Source of the DNA: Taibaiella sp.
GTDB taxonomy: Bacteria; Bacteroidota; Bacteroidia; Chitinophagales; Chitinophagaceae
Length of the DNA stretch: 64,000 bases
Assembly: GCA_016786705.1 (NCBI GenBank)
Contig: JAEUVV010000006.1
Span: forward strand, 372,001-436,000
Reading direction: 5' to 3'
The notes under the pieces were generated by a model. The model was not told where the DNA came from and searched no databases. It was given only the letters and a program-made list of their open reading frames with translations. Position 1 is the first letter of the stretch. Each line of letters begins with the position of its first letter. Shown one piece after another: positions 16,926 to 26,181 of this stretch. The position numbers were made by a program, and so were the translations under genes.

Positions 16926-18278
16926 ATGCAAGATTTCACTCCATTACTTTCTATCAGCCCTGTAGACGGCAGATATCGCAACCAGGTCGCGGAATTAGCT
17001 CCTTATTTCTCGGAATTCGGATTAATCAAATACCGCGTTAAAGTAGAAATAGAATACTTTATCCTTTTGGCGGAAAAAAATATTTTCAAATTACCCAAAG
17101 GACTGACCGCGGCTAAATTAAGAGCGATCTATGAAGAGGTGACGGAAGAAGACGCGCAACAGGTAAAAGAAACAGAAAAAGTGACCAACCACGATGTAAA
17201 GGCCGTAGAATATTTCATTAAAGAAAAGCTGAAGGCCCTGAATGCGGAAGCTATTTCCGAATGGGTGCACTTCGGGCTTACCTCACAGGATATCAACAAT
17301 ACAGCGATTCCTTTATTGTGGAAAGATGCCGTAGAAACGGTTTACATGCCTTACCTGCTCAACATCATTTCCAGCCTGAAAAAGATGGCCAGGGAGTGGA
17401 AGAAGATCCCGATGCTGGCAAAAACACATGGCCAGCCTGCTTCTCCAACGACTTTGGGTAAAGAGATCATGGTATTTGTAGAGCGCCTGCAAAACCAGGT
17501 AGACCTCTTCGGTTATGTGCCTTATTCGGCTAAATTCGGCGGTGCTACCGGTAATTTTAACGCGCATCATGTTGCTTTCCCCAAGAAAGACTGGGTGGAG
17601 TTTGGTAACGAGTTCGTCAACGAAAGACTGGGTTTACAACGTATGCAGTATACCACGCAGATCGAACATTACGATAACCTGGCCGCGCATTTTGATGCCC
17701 TGAAACGTATCAATACCATCCTGGTAGATCTTTGCCGCGATATCTGGACCTACGTGTCTATGGAGTATTTCAAGCAAAAAACTAAAGCCGGTGAAGTAGG
17801 CTCGTCAGCGATGCCGCATAAAGTGAACCCGATCGATTTTGAAAACGCCGAAGGTAACCTGGGTATTGCTAACTCTCTGTATGAGCACCTGAGTGTGAAA
17901 CTGCCGGTGAGCCGCCTGCAACGCGACCTTACTGACTCAACGGTATTGAGAAATATAGGCGTGCCTATGGCCCATGCGCTGATCGCTTTAAAATCCATTG
18001 AAAAAGGCCTGGGAAAATTGCTGTTGAATGAAGCTAAACTGCACGAGGACCTGGAAAATAACTGGGCGGTAGTAGCAGAAGCGATCCAGACCATTTTAAG
18101 ACGTGCCGGTTATCCGCAACCTTATGAAGCTTTAAAAGCGTTGACCCGCGGAAAAGAGGGCATTACGCAGAAAAGCATGCATGCCTTTATTGAAAAACTG
18201 GATGTAAACGAAAAAGTAAAAGCAGAGCTGAAGAAAGTGACCCCGCATAATTATGTAGGCGTTAATTTCAAGTTCTAA
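16926..18278 (+). CDS. purB: adenylosuccinate lyase
   Basis: 450 residues from MQDFTPLLSISPVDGRY, the canonical PurB N-terminus. It belongs to the fumarase/aspartase superfamily, with signature GSSAMPHKVNPIDFENAEG carrying the catalytic serine loop. HFGLTSQDINNTA and KTHGQPASPTTLGKE are also present. It cleaves adenylosuccinate to AMP and SAICAR to AICAR, releasing fumarate, in purine synthesis. Length matches the E. coli-type enzyme (456). The frame runs 24 codons further upstream to a TTG, which I reject because the promoter lies inside that stretch. Followed by the tRNA cluster with its own promoter. Confidence 0.96.
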   Translation: MQDFTPLLSISPVDGRYRNQVAELAPYFSEFGLIKYRVKVEIEYFILLAEKNIFKLPKGLTAAKLRAIYEEVTEEDAQQVKETEKVTNHDVKAVEYFIKEKLKALNAEAISEWVHFGLTSQDINNTAIPLLWKDAVETVYMPYLLNIISSLKKMAREWKKIPMLAKTHGQPASPTTLGKEIMVFVERLQNQVDLFGYVPYSAKFGGATGNFNAHHVAFPKKDWVEFGNEFVNERLGLQRMQYTTQIEHYDNLAAHFDALKRINTILVDLCRDIWTYVSMEYFKQKTKAGEVGSSAMPHKVNPIDFENAEGNLGIANSLYEHLSVKLPVSRLQRDLTDSTVLRNIGVPMAHALIALKSIEKGLGKLLLNEAKLHEDLENNWAVVAEAIQTILRRAGYPQPYEALKALTRGKEGITQKSMHAFIEKLDVNEKVKAELKKVTPHNYVGVNFKF

Positions 18279-18315
18279 AAATATAGCGTGTCTTTTAAGG
18301 ATTTTAAAAAAAATA

Positions 18316-18346
18316 TTTGCTGGAATCAAATCCTTTATTATCTTTG
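18316..18346 (+). promoter_or_regulatory. promoter for the tRNA cluster
   Basis: TTTG at 18316-18319, 19 bases, then TATCTTTG at 18339-18346. Both halves and the spacing match the Bacteroidota sigma-A consensus exactly. The first tRNA begins 38 bases downstream. Confidence 0.75.
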
Positions 18347-18384
18347 CAATCCCAAACAGGGAAAGAAGTTCTTAAAAAACACAT

Positions 18385-18457
18385 GCAGAAGTAGCTCAGT
18401 TGGTAGAGCACAACCTTGCCAAGGTTGGGGTCGCGGGTTCGAGTCTCGTCTTCTGCT
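18385..18457 (+). tRNA. tRNA-Gly (anticodon GCC)
   Basis: Cloverleaf with acceptor GCAGAAG pairing with CTTCTGC, D-arm (AGCTCAGTTGGTAGAGC), anticodon loop TTGCCAA and T-arm GGGTTCGAGTC. The discriminator is T at 18457 and a CCA end is encoded (18458-18460). The whole gene is repeated identically at 18654. Confidence 0.96.
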
Positions 18458-18511
18458 CCACATCCTGTTTTCAGGATAGCATTTAAACTTGCTTTTTAAA
18501 GCTGGCTTAAA

Positions 18512-18597
18512 GCCCTGGTGGTGAAATTGGTAGACACGCAGGACTTAAAATCCTGTGGGCAGCAATGTCCGTGCCGGTTCAAGTCCGGCCTGGGGCA
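18512..18597 (+). tRNA. tRNA-Leu (anticodon TAA)
   Basis: Long-variable-arm tRNA. Acceptor GCCCTGG pairs (two G-U) with CTGGGGC, the D-arm contains AAATTGGTAGACACG, the anticodon loop is CTTAAAA and the T-arm is CCGGTTCAAGTCCGG. The 3' extension is ACCC rather than ACCA, so CCA is probably added after transcription. Confidence 0.95.
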
Positions 18598-18604
18598 CCC
18601 ACGA

Positions 18605-18635
18605 AGAAGCGTTTTGGAAATCCGAAACGCTTCTT
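18605..18635 (+). other. hairpin between tRNA-Leu and second tRNA-Gly
   Basis: 11-bp perfect stem (18605-18615 with 18625-18635). Only a weak T-rich tail follows, so it could be a processing signal or an attenuator rather than a full terminator. Confidence 0.5.
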
Positions 18636-18653
18636 TATTTAAAAGCTTCACAT

Positions 18654-18726
18654 GCAGAAGTAGCTCAGTTGGTAGAGCACAACCTTGCCAAGGTTGGGGT
18701 CGCGGGTTCGAGTCTCGTCTTCTGCT
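18654..18726 (+). tRNA. tRNA-Gly (anticodon GCC), second copy
   Basis: The 73-base body is identical to 18385-18457 with the same anticodon. After the discriminator T it reads CTGA, so CCA is not encoded, unlike the first copy. Confidence 0.96.
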
Positions 18727-18734
18727 CTGATTGA

Positions 18735-18767
18735 AAAGTCGCACTCAAAATGAGTGCGACTTTTTTT
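18735..18767 (+). terminator. intrinsic terminator of the tRNA cluster
   Basis: 12-bp perfect stem (18735-18746 with 18752-18763), loop AAAAT, followed by a run of T. Confidence 0.88.
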
Positions 18768-18902
18768 ATTAGGTCAAACATCATCTCTCAGGTTTATGTT
18801 TTACTTACCGGTGCCATATTTTAAGGTTCGCTCAAGCACTATGGCAGCTATAATTCACAACCTTAACTATTTATAGCTTAATAATAAACAAGTCCTGCCT
18901 AC

Positions 18903-18910
18903 TAAGTTTG
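18903..18910 (+). promoter_or_regulatory. -7 promoter element for beta-barrel gene
   Basis: TAAGTTTG matches TAnnTTTG, 41 bases before the ATG at 18951. Confidence 0.45.
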
Positions 18911-18950
18911 TATTTCCCATTTTGCGTCTACTGATTCAAACATAATAAAT

Positions 18951-19670
18951 ATGAAAAAATTTTTACTGCTGGGCCTTGTTGCCCTTTCATTAAGTATTTT
19001 AGCACCGGCACAAACAAGCAAATGGTCCTGGGGAGCACAAGCCAGCATGGGCCTGAGTACGGTAAGCAATGTTTATGATGCCTGTTTAAACAGCCCCTCT
19101 TTCGGAGTCGGCTGGCAAACTTTATATAGTTTAGATGATCATTGGCAATTAGGCGCTTCCCTTCAACTTTCGAGAGACGGCTACAAAGGCAGTGGTACCA
19201 CTAATCCGTTCACATTCTTATCAGGCTGGTTTGAAATAGGAGAACTGAACTTTACACAAAAAGAAACCATCAATATGCTGCGCTTGCCCCTGCAATTAAG
19301 GTATAACTGGCTGTCTCCCGGAAATAAAATATGGCCTTATACTTACCTGGGTGCATCAATAGGATATAGGATTCCTGATAATAATGCTAATAATACGCTG
19401 ACAGGTAATGATGAGGAGACACGTGAGACCTTTGCAAGTTTCGATTTTCTTTACCCGCAGTATAGTCGGGTAGACTATGGTCTTATGGCCGGCGCCGGCC
19501 TTGCTTTCCGGACCAAAAGTGGACCATTGATAACTGCCGAGTTGTATTACTACCAGGGATTAAAACAGCAATCCGACATTATCTTTTTCCTCGCGGAAGA
19601 TAAATACGGTGCGGGACGCCACTTACAGCAGCAGCTAAGGCTTCAAATCAGCATTATTGATTTATTGTAA
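18951..19670 (+). CDS. outer-membrane beta-barrel protein
   Basis: 239 residues. Signal peptide (MKKFLLLGLVALSLSILAPA) then alternating aromatic/hydrophobic strands (WSWGAQASMGLSTVS; WQLGASLQLSRDGYKG; INMLRLPLQLRYNW; YTYLGASIGYRI; YGLMAGAGLAF; LITAELYYYQGL). The pattern fits an 8- to 10-strand barrel of the PorT/OMP_b-brl type. The C-terminal strand ends LRLQISIIDLL. No specific function can be assigned. Monocistronic with its own terminator at 19725-19750. Confidence 0.75.
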   Translation: MKKFLLLGLVALSLSILAPAQTSKWSWGAQASMGLSTVSNVYDACLNSPSFGVGWQTLYSLDDHWQLGASLQLSRDGYKGSGTTNPFTFLSGWFEIGELNFTQKETINMLRLPLQLRYNWLSPGNKIWPYTYLGASIGYRIPDNNANNTLTGNDEETRETFASFDFLYPQYSRVDYGLMAGAGLAFRTKSGPLITAELYYYQGLKQQSDIIFFLAEDKYGAGRHLQQQLRLQISIIDLL

Positions 19671-20019
19671 TCAACAGAGGAGTAACGCAATAATAGTAAG
19701 CTTGCCACAAATGAACTAATTTAGAAACCGCAACCTGGTCGCGGTTTTTTATATGCTTTAAAGTAGCGCATACCTTAGCGGCAAACAAGTCCGAATACTA
19801 CCTTTCCCGGCAGAAAACGTGTCAGCATGAAAAGCAGTGACCTTTTGCAGCTCGTAAACAGGAGCTAAAACAGCAAAAATCTATCCTTTTAGCACTAATG
19901 GAATACTGTTGCAAATCAAAAACATGCTTTCAGAAAATTATATATTACTTTCAGAAAATCAGGCTTTAAATACAGATTTTTTTTATTAAGTTGTAGCTTC
20001 ATTTAAAAACTTCAGTTTT
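19671..20019. other. 349-base gap between beta-barrel and T9SS genes
   Basis: Apart from the terminator at 19725-19750 there is only AT-rich, non-coding sequence with repeated TTTCAGAAAAT words near 19927-19960. No convincing promoter element was found for the downstream gene. Confidence 0.5.
19725..19750 (+). terminator. intrinsic terminator
   Basis: Stem AAACCGC (19725-19731) with GCGGTTT (19741-19747), nine-base loop and a T run. Confidence 0.75.
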
Positions 20020-21654
20020 ATGATTTCAAAGCTATTCAGCACTACCGCATTAAGCTTATTGGCCATGTCCGGATCGTATTTTGCAGCTGCACAAACCTTT
20101 GTGCCGCCTGTTGCCCACGAGCAAGCATACAATAACTGGGACATTTATCAGTCAAAAGATATCTCCTGTTTTTCTTTCCAGGACAGGATAACCAACACTG
20201 CATGGGGTGATGTGGATGTTTACCTGGCTGCCTTCGGTTCAGGCTTTGGAGAGGTTACGGTGCAATTTACCAGCCCTGCAGATCCTACGAATGTCTTGTA
20301 CCATGGTAACCTGTCCGGATTACAAGGTAATTATAACTACCAGGACGGATCTTACCTGCAGGTAGGTGCCGTGTATAATGAAAGTACAGGCAGGGTACAG
20401 GTATTAGTGGCCTATCAATGGGCCGGCTTTAAAGTGGATATATTTGACATTACCAACTCCTCTACTGATCCTGTAGTTTATAACTCAACTATTAACCTGA
20501 CCAACCAGACACTATCCTTTTTTGACCACCGGATCCGGATGGACAGCGATAGCAAAGACCTAAGCCGGGTCGCTATTGTATGGGATAACCCTACTGTAGG
20601 CTTACAAACTATTGGCTGCGAATATGGCAACTGGGGTAATATCATGGATATTGATAATACTTATGGTGCTGTAGGTCCCGACATCGCTCTATCTCATACT
20701 ACTACACCCGAGCATTACCTGCACTATGTGTATCACGATGCATCCGGCACAGTTATTAGTAAATCCATCATGGCATTTGCTGACCTGATGGATCCCTTCG
20801 CAACTATGGTTACTCCCTCTGTAGAAGATATTAATTTTTTGAGTACTCCTGTTAACTCTAACCTGGTAATCGACAGTAAGGATGAGGATGATTCAAAAAG
20901 CTGGGCCTACACCTATACTGACCAGAACGCATCAGAAGTGTTCGTCCGCTTAGTGGAAAATAATTCAGGTACGCCACCTACCACGGTTGGTGTAAATACC
21001 GGTGCTTTAGGTAATGCTTCTATAAATAGCCAATACAATGCTTATAGCCCCAGTCTTAACTATGGCTCCAGAGGTGCTAAAGAAGATGAAATTACTGTCG
21101 GATGGTATAATACAGATGGCAGCTACAATGGATACATCGGCCTGATCATGAGCCCGGACGGGTCTGCCTTGATCAGTGATGCCGATTACCTCGAAATGCC
21201 TAATGCCTTCACAGCCGCTCCTTACCCTAACACAGCCAGTTCAGGAATTGCTTTTAGTAAGGCTGATGCGGACCATACCGCCAACAGGCATTTGTACACG
21301 GTATATTATGATCGTGTTACTTCCTATTCAGATCAATTACACCATGCCTATCATTTAAGAGGTTTTACCGCATTTAAAGAAAACAAAAAAATGGAGCCGG
21401 CCCGGTTAACAATTTATCCTAACCCTTTTTCTGATGTACTGAACACTGCTGTAACCCTTAAAGAAGCCGGTTCGGTACGCCTGGATTTAATCGATATTGC
21501 CGGACGTGTGGTGAAACAACAGGAATTCAAAGCGGAAACAGGAACATACCCGGTACAAATGAGCGGACTTGGTACCATCGTTCCCGGTACCTATTTCCTT
21601 AAAACATCCATAGCGGGTAAGAGTATAAATACCCAAACGGTTATTAAAAAATAA
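20020..21654 (+). CDS. T9SS type A sorting domain-containing secreted protein
   Basis: 544 residues. Signal peptide (ISKLFSTTALSLLAMSGSYFAAA) followed by a ~430-residue exported region rich in Asp, Asn, Tyr and Ser. It has propeller-like repetition of short strands (VLVAYQWAGFKVDIFD; VAIVWDNPTVGLQTIG; ITVGWYNTDGSYNGYIGL). The end is a T9SS type A domain (LTIYPNPFSDVLN ... GTYFLKTSIAGKS ... TVIKK). It is surface-exposed or secreted, with no catalytic motif recognised. A shared bidirectional terminator separates it from the convergent M3 peptidase gene. Confidence 0.86.
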   Translation: MISKLFSTTALSLLAMSGSYFAAAQTFVPPVAHEQAYNNWDIYQSKDISCFSFQDRITNTAWGDVDVYLAAFGSGFGEVTVQFTSPADPTNVLYHGNLSGLQGNYNYQDGSYLQVGAVYNESTGRVQVLVAYQWAGFKVDIFDITNSSTDPVVYNSTINLTNQTLSFFDHRIRMDSDSKDLSRVAIVWDNPTVGLQTIGCEYGNWGNIMDIDNTYGAVGPDIALSHTTTPEHYLHYVYHDASGTVISKSIMAFADLMDPFATMVTPSVEDINFLSTPVNSNLVIDSKDEDDSKSWAYTYTDQNASEVFVRLVENNSGTPPTTVGVNTGALGNASINSQYNAYSPSLNYGSRGAKEDEITVGWYNTDGSYNGYIGLIMSPDGSALISDADYLEMPNAFTAAPYPNTASSGIAFSKADADHTANRHLYTVYYDRVTSYSDQLHHAYHLRGFTAFKENKKMEPARLTIYPNPFSDVLNTAVTLKEAGSVRLDLIDIAGRVVKQQEFKAETGTYPVQMSGLGTIVPGTYFLKTSIAGKSINTQTVIKK

Positions 21655-21706
21655 ACTGCCGATCAGCCATACCCGGCTTGCCTTACAGGCTATTCAGCGA
21701 ATAAAG

Positions 21707-21735
21707 AAGCCTCCTGTTTATCAGACAGGAGGCTT
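21707..21735. terminator. bidirectional terminator between convergent genes
   Basis: 11-bp perfect stem, AAGCCTCCTGT (21707-21717) with ACAGGAGGCTT (21725-21735), seven-base loop. It lies between the T9SS gene stop and the stop of the M3 peptidase gene on the other strand. Confidence 0.7.
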
Positions 21736-21755
21736 TATAATGAAAACTGTAATCC

Positions 21756-23891
21756 TTATTGAATAAATCCTTTGCTTCTCAGCAACGGTTTAATATCTGC
21801 CGCATGACCGGTAAAGTCTTTAAAGGCCTGGTTCAGGTCTTTGGTATTACCTATTGCCAGGATGTACTCCCGGAAACGGTCGCCATTCGCACGCGTCATG
21901 CCACCATTATCTTTAAACCACTGGTAAGCGTCCTGGTCCAGGATCTCGGACCAGATATAAGCATAATAACCGGCAGAATAACCACCACCCCAAATATGAT
22001 TGAAGTATGGAGAGTGATAACGTGGCGGAACTTCATTGACCAGCAAACCTACTTCCGTTAATGCTTTCTTTTCAAAATCCAGGGCATCCCCAATTTTTGA
22101 TTCGTCGGAAACGCTGTGCCAGGCCATATCCAAAGCAGCAGCGGCCGCTAATTCGGTAACGGCATAACCCTGGTTAAAACCAGCCGCCTTATCCATTTTA
22201 TCTAACAGCTCCTGCGGGATCACCTGCTTGGTTTCATAATGGATCGCGTAATTTTTCAACACTGATGGTTCTAAAGCCCAGTGCTCGTTGATCTGTGAAG
22301 GGAACTCCACGAAATCGCGGGGTACATTGGTACCGGAGATGGAAGTATATTTTTGCTGCGCTACCAATCCGTGTATAGAGTGACCGAATTCATGGAACAT
22401 GGTTTCCACATCATCAAAACTGATTAATGAAGGACGGCCTTGGGCCGGCTTTTGATAATTATACACATTTACGATCACCGGCTTCTGGTTCAATAGGGTA
22501 GACTGCTCTACATAATTGCTCATCCAGGCGCCGCCCACTTTATTATCGCGCTGGTAGAAGTCCAGGTAGTAGATCGCCATGGATTTTCCATCCCGGTCAA
22601 AAACTTCATAAGCCACCACATCCGGGTGATAAACCGGGATATCGGTACGTTTTTTAAAGGTTACGCCATATAGTTTTTCAGCAGCGAAGAATACACCTTT
22701 CTCCAGTACCGTAGTAATCTCGAAATAAGGCTTGATCTGGGCTTCGTCCAGGTCATATTTTTGTTTACGCAGTTTTTCGGCATAGTAATTCCAGTCCCAG
22801 GGCTCCAGCTTGAAATTTCCGCCTTCGGCATTGATCATTTTTTGCAATTCAGCCGCTTCATTTTTGGCCATAGCTACTGCCGGCGTGGCGATCTGCTTCA
22901 GCATATCTTTTGCCGCCACAGGGTTTTTAGCCATCTGGTCCTGCAGTTTCCAGGCGGCGTAATTAGGTTGTCCTAAAAGTTTTGCTTTTTGCAAACGTAA
23001 TTTGGCCATTTGTTCGATGGTCTTCCGGGTGTCATTAGCATCTCCTTTCTCGGTACGGGTCCAGGAAGCTTTATATAGCTTCTCGCGGGAAGCCCGGTTT
23101 TTCATGCTTTGTAAAGCCGGTTGCTGCGTGGTGTTTTGCAGGGCAAGCAGGTATTTGCCTTTCTGTCCGGCCTTTTCCGCATCGCTTTGCGCAGCCTGGA
23201 TTTCTTCAGCGCTCAGGCCTTCCAGCTCGGCCACATCGTCAAACAATACGCCGCCGCCTTTTGTGGCCGCTAATAACTGCGTAGAGAATTTAGCATTTAA
23301 TGCCGCTTCTTCTTCATTCAGTTTTTTCAGTTTGGCCTTGTCTTCAGCGCTTAAATTAGCACCGGCCATTTCAAATTTCTCAAAATAATATTCCACCAGC
23401 TTTTTATCCTCGGCATCTTTAAGGGCCTCCCGGTTATCATAAACCGTTTTTACACGGGCAAACAGCTGGTCGTTTAAAAATATATTATCGCTGTGCGCCG
23501 AAAATTTTGGCGCGTATTCTTCTTCCAGTTTGGTAATCGCTTCGTCTTTATTGGCAGAAGTAAAATTGTAAAAAACGATCTGCGCGCGTTTTAAGATCTC
23601 ACCGCTTGTTTCCAGGGGAACTATGGTGTTTTCAAAACTTGCCGCTTCTTTATTGGCAATGATCTTTTCGATCTCCGCGTTTTGCTGTACCATACCGGTA
23701 TCAAAAGCGGGTTTAAAATGTTCCGATTTTATTTTATCAAACTCCGGGGCATGGTACTGGAGCGGGCTCTCTTTAAAAAATGGGTTATTCACGTCTTTGT
23801 AATTTGCAGTGTTTTTTGAATCGCCGGCATTGTTGCAGGCAGACAAGCTACCTAATGCTGCGGCAGCCACAATTAAATGATTCGTTTTCAT
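21756..23891 (-). CDS. dcp: M3 family metallopeptidase (peptidyl-dipeptidase Dcp-like), lipoprotein
   Basis: 711 residues, close to E. coli Dcp and OpdA (~680). The zinc motif is H500-E-F-G-H504 in ETMFHEFGHSIHGL, with the distal glutamate in the downstream SQINEHWALEP block. The N-terminus is a lipoprotein signal with lipobox LSAC. It cleaves dipeptides or short peptides from oligopeptides. The lipid anchor places it in the periplasm or on a membrane face rather than in the cytosol. The long acidic/lysine-rich helical N-terminal region (50-230) is typical of M3 enzymes. Dcp versus oligopeptidase A cannot be separated by eye. Single gene. Confidence 0.9.
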   Translation of the reverse strand: MKTNHLIVAAAALGSLSACNNAGDSKNTANYKDVNNPFFKESPLQYHAPEFDKIKSEHFKPAFDTGMVQQNAEIEKIIANKEAASFENTIVPLETSGEILKRAQIVFYNFTSANKDEAITKLEEEYAPKFSAHSDNIFLNDQLFARVKTVYDNREALKDAEDKKLVEYYFEKFEMAGANLSAEDKAKLKKLNEEEAALNAKFSTQLLAATKGGGVLFDDVAELEGLSAEEIQAAQSDAEKAGQKGKYLLALQNTTQQPALQSMKNRASREKLYKASWTRTEKGDANDTRKTIEQMAKLRLQKAKLLGQPNYAAWKLQDQMAKNPVAAKDMLKQIATPAVAMAKNEAAELQKMINAEGGNFKLEPWDWNYYAEKLRKQKYDLDEAQIKPYFEITTVLEKGVFFAAEKLYGVTFKKRTDIPVYHPDVVAYEVFDRDGKSMAIYYLDFYQRDNKVGGAWMSNYVEQSTLLNQKPVIVNVYNYQKPAQGRPSLISFDDVETMFHEFGHSIHGLVAQQKYTSISGTNVPRDFVEFPSQINEHWALEPSVLKNYAIHYETKQVIPQELLDKMDKAAGFNQGYAVTELAAAAALDMAWHSVSDESKIGDALDFEKKALTEVGLLVNEVPPRYHSPYFNHIWGGGYSAGYYAYIWSEILDQDAYQWFKDNGGMTRANGDRFREYILAIGNTKDLNQAFKDFTGHAADIKPLLRSKGFIQ

Positions 23892-24038
23892 TTTTTATAA
23901 TTGATTATGTTATTCGATTTTTGAGCCCATTCCGAGCAAAAAACTTTATCGCTATAATTTTTAAATAAACTTCTAAGTTAGCGTTTATTTAATTGTCCGG
24001 GTCACAATAAGAGTTTTTGACCCTTTTGGGATAGCCCT

Positions 24039-25595
24039 TTAGTCCCGGAACAGTTTATGGATAAATTCGGCTTGCGTATACGCTTGTGGATTATCTATAG
24101 CTAATTTATTCAATAATTTTTTATCGCTGTTGTATAAATAGATACCGTCTTTATCTTTAAAATAATAGTCATATTTCACTACCACCGGGTATTGCCCATC
24201 CCCTCCATCGCAGGAACTGATCACCACTACCTTTGATCCTATAAATTCCGCGGTATTAAAATCCATTGTACTAGCTACAAATTCATTTTCGATATATAGC
24301 TGGTCGTCTATAAGCCAGGCCAGCTTCAGGTCTTTAATTTTTTGATAAGGCCTGAAGTCGCTGAACTGCCCGTTGGCGGCATTCCAGCGAAACATTTTTT
24401 CCCCGTCTGTAAAAAATGGCGCTACAGCGTTTTGATAGGAACCTGCCGCATTATTATGCCTGCTTGTTATATTTTTAGTGTTTATGTTTTCCCCATTGCT
24501 TACAGGTGCCATTAATGCCGGCTCATACTGGAGCTGGTACCATATTTCCCCGTCCCAAAAAACATCAGGAAAAAGCTCTTCCAGTTTTTCTACATACTTT
24601 ACCCGGGATACGTCAATGTCATAAGCATGTTGATTATTGGCCAGTTCCCAGGCACCTTTATAAAATTTCTGGTGGTAGCGTACCAGATTACTGCTGCTTA
24701 GGTAGCTTGCCTGCTCAACGGGGTAAAAATAAACCGAGGTTCCGTCCTGCAGATCAAGACCGGCTTTTATATAGCCCCATATATTCCCGTCTTCAAAGTC
24801 AAGAAATATATTCCAGTCCGTCTGCCGGATTTTGGCCCGGGTAAATTTGTGTGTCAGGCCCTGGGCACGAAATTGCTCACTGATGTCCTGCGGGTCATCA
24901 AAATTAACCCCGATCAGGTAGAAGGTATTATCGTCGTACAGGAAATGATTATCATAAGCCCAATCGGTCTGGTAAAACCGGGTCTGCCCCGGCTCCAGGC
25001 CGGGTATTACACTTAGAGACTTTTCCCCTTCATTGTAGGCATACACCTGTTGCCTGTTTTTAATAAGGTAGCAATCACCTCTGCCTTCCGTAAAATGTTT
25101 TACAACTTCCGGGCTATCCGGAAAGCCTGGAATAGGGGTAAGCGTTGCCTTTTTAGTATAAGGACTATAATCAATATGGGTCCATTTACCATTTACGCGA
25201 AAGGTGGTGGTACCAAACATTTCCGATACCTGCCGGCTTTCAATGATCTTTCCGGCACCCTGCTCTTCAAAAGTATAAGGATTTTTATCGAGCCAGTAAT
25301 AGTAATCGGTATCTGCAATAATGATTCCATTGCCTGTTTCACTTACGAGGTGGAGCCCCTTTGCTTTAACACCTTCTATAAGGATCTTATTATAAGCAAC
25401 AATACTTATGCCATTAGGGTCCTTTACCGTTTGTACCCAAAATGCTTTACCATCCTCTGCCTCTATTTCATGGATCGTTTTGGTATGATAATGGTAACAT
25501 TCACTAGCCTGTGCCGTACTCAATTGAAAGAGGCCTACAAGGGTAGCTATTATTTTTAGCAGCCCGTATTTCACTCTATTTAGTTTAATCTTCAT
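24039..25595 (-). CDS. exported protein with DKNYY-like repeats, unknown function
   Basis: 518 residues. Signal peptide (IATLVGLFQLSTAQA) then an aromatic- and Asp-rich body with repeated short blocks such as DTDYYYWLDKNPYTFE, YAYNEGEKSLSVIPG, YLIKNRQQVYAY and YYFKDKDGIYLYNSDKK. These recall the DKNYY family, whose repeats read (D)KNxVYY. I assign no function. The gene is the last of three (gaps 8 and 17 bases) with a SpoT-like HD hydrolase and a single-pass membrane protein, so the three probably share a transcript. Confidence 0.6.
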   Translation of the reverse strand: MKIKLNRVKYGLLKIIATLVGLFQLSTAQASECYHYHTKTIHEIEAEDGKAFWVQTVKDPNGISIVAYNKILIEGVKAKGLHLVSETGNGIIIADTDYYYWLDKNPYTFEEQGAGKIIESRQVSEMFGTTTFRVNGKWTHIDYSPYTKKATLTPIPGFPDSPEVVKHFTEGRGDCYLIKNRQQVYAYNEGEKSLSVIPGLEPGQTRFYQTDWAYDNHFLYDDNTFYLIGVNFDDPQDISEQFRAQGLTHKFTRAKIRQTDWNIFLDFEDGNIWGYIKAGLDLQDGTSVYFYPVEQASYLSSSNLVRYHQKFYKGAWELANNQHAYDIDVSRVKYVEKLEELFPDVFWDGEIWYQLQYEPALMAPVSNGENINTKNITSRHNNAAGSYQNAVAPFFTDGEKMFRWNAANGQFSDFRPYQKIKDLKLAWLIDDQLYIENEFVASTMDFNTAEFIGSKVVVISSCDGGDGQYPVVVKYDYYFKDKDGIYLYNSDKKLLNKLAIDNPQAYTQAEFIHKLFRD

Positions 25596-25612
25596 AAAAA
25601 AACACTTATAAC

Positions 25613-26173
25613 CTATTCATTTATCAACTCACTATCAATATAGCTCTCGTACTCTTTTATTTTACTATACAGCCGTTCTTCAAGAAATTTGTTTTGCCCT
25701 TTTAGTGTATCCAGGATCAAGCGGGCTTCTTCCAGATAACTTTTCTTTTTGGCATTGTCCCAATGTTTGGGTGGTACTTGCAAGTTTGTAATCCGGTCTG
25801 CCAGTTTCACAGCCCTTACTTCTTTCGATAAAAGCCTGATTCTTTTTAAACTATCCGGCATTCTTTCCTGTTTGGGTAAATTTTCATTTTTGGTCAGGGC
25901 AGCGACACCTTCTGCCACATCAGGACCAAACTCTTTTGAAATTTCATCAAAAGTTGTGGCCGTATCTTCTAAGATATCATGCAGTAAAGCCAATTGCAGG
26001 GCAAAATCCAATTTAAAGTCGTCGTCATTTTGATAGCTTATCAAAATTTCCATGGCTACATTACTCAAGTGGATTACATAAGGCAAATTGGTTCCAGGAA
26101 TGGTCTGGTTATTTTCCGCATGTTTTATCCCCGCAAATTTTATAGTCTTTTGATATAGGGTCTGTAGGTCCAT
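25613..26173 (-). CDS. small HD-domain hydrolase, SpoT/MESH1-like
   Basis: 186 residues, the size of stand-alone small alarmone hydrolases. It has the full RelA/SpoT-type HD set: His35 (PYVIHLSNVA), His65-Asp66 and Glu69-Asp70 (LLHDILEDTATTFDEI), and Asp126/Asn130 (VKLADRITNL). The family removes pyrophosphate from (p)ppGpp or related nucleotides using Mn2+. There is no synthetase, TGS or ACT domain. It is the middle gene of a tight three-gene operon between a membrane protein and an exported protein. Substrate is not proven by sequence; related HD proteins act on other phospho-compounds. Confidence 0.82.
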   Translation of the reverse strand: MDLQTLYQKTIKFAGIKHAENNQTIPGTNLPYVIHLSNVAMEILISYQNDDDFKLDFALQLALLHDILEDTATTFDEISKEFGPDVAEGVAALTKNENLPKQERMPDSLKRIRLLSKEVRAVKLADRITNLQVPPKHWDNAKKKSYLEEARLILDTLKGQNKFLEERLYSKIKEYESYIDSELINE

Positions 26174-26181
26174 TAATTAGT

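Noticed and set aside
18496..18744. Protein-like frames on both strands across the tRNA cluster
   Set aside because: They run through tRNA genes and a terminator and are common artefacts.
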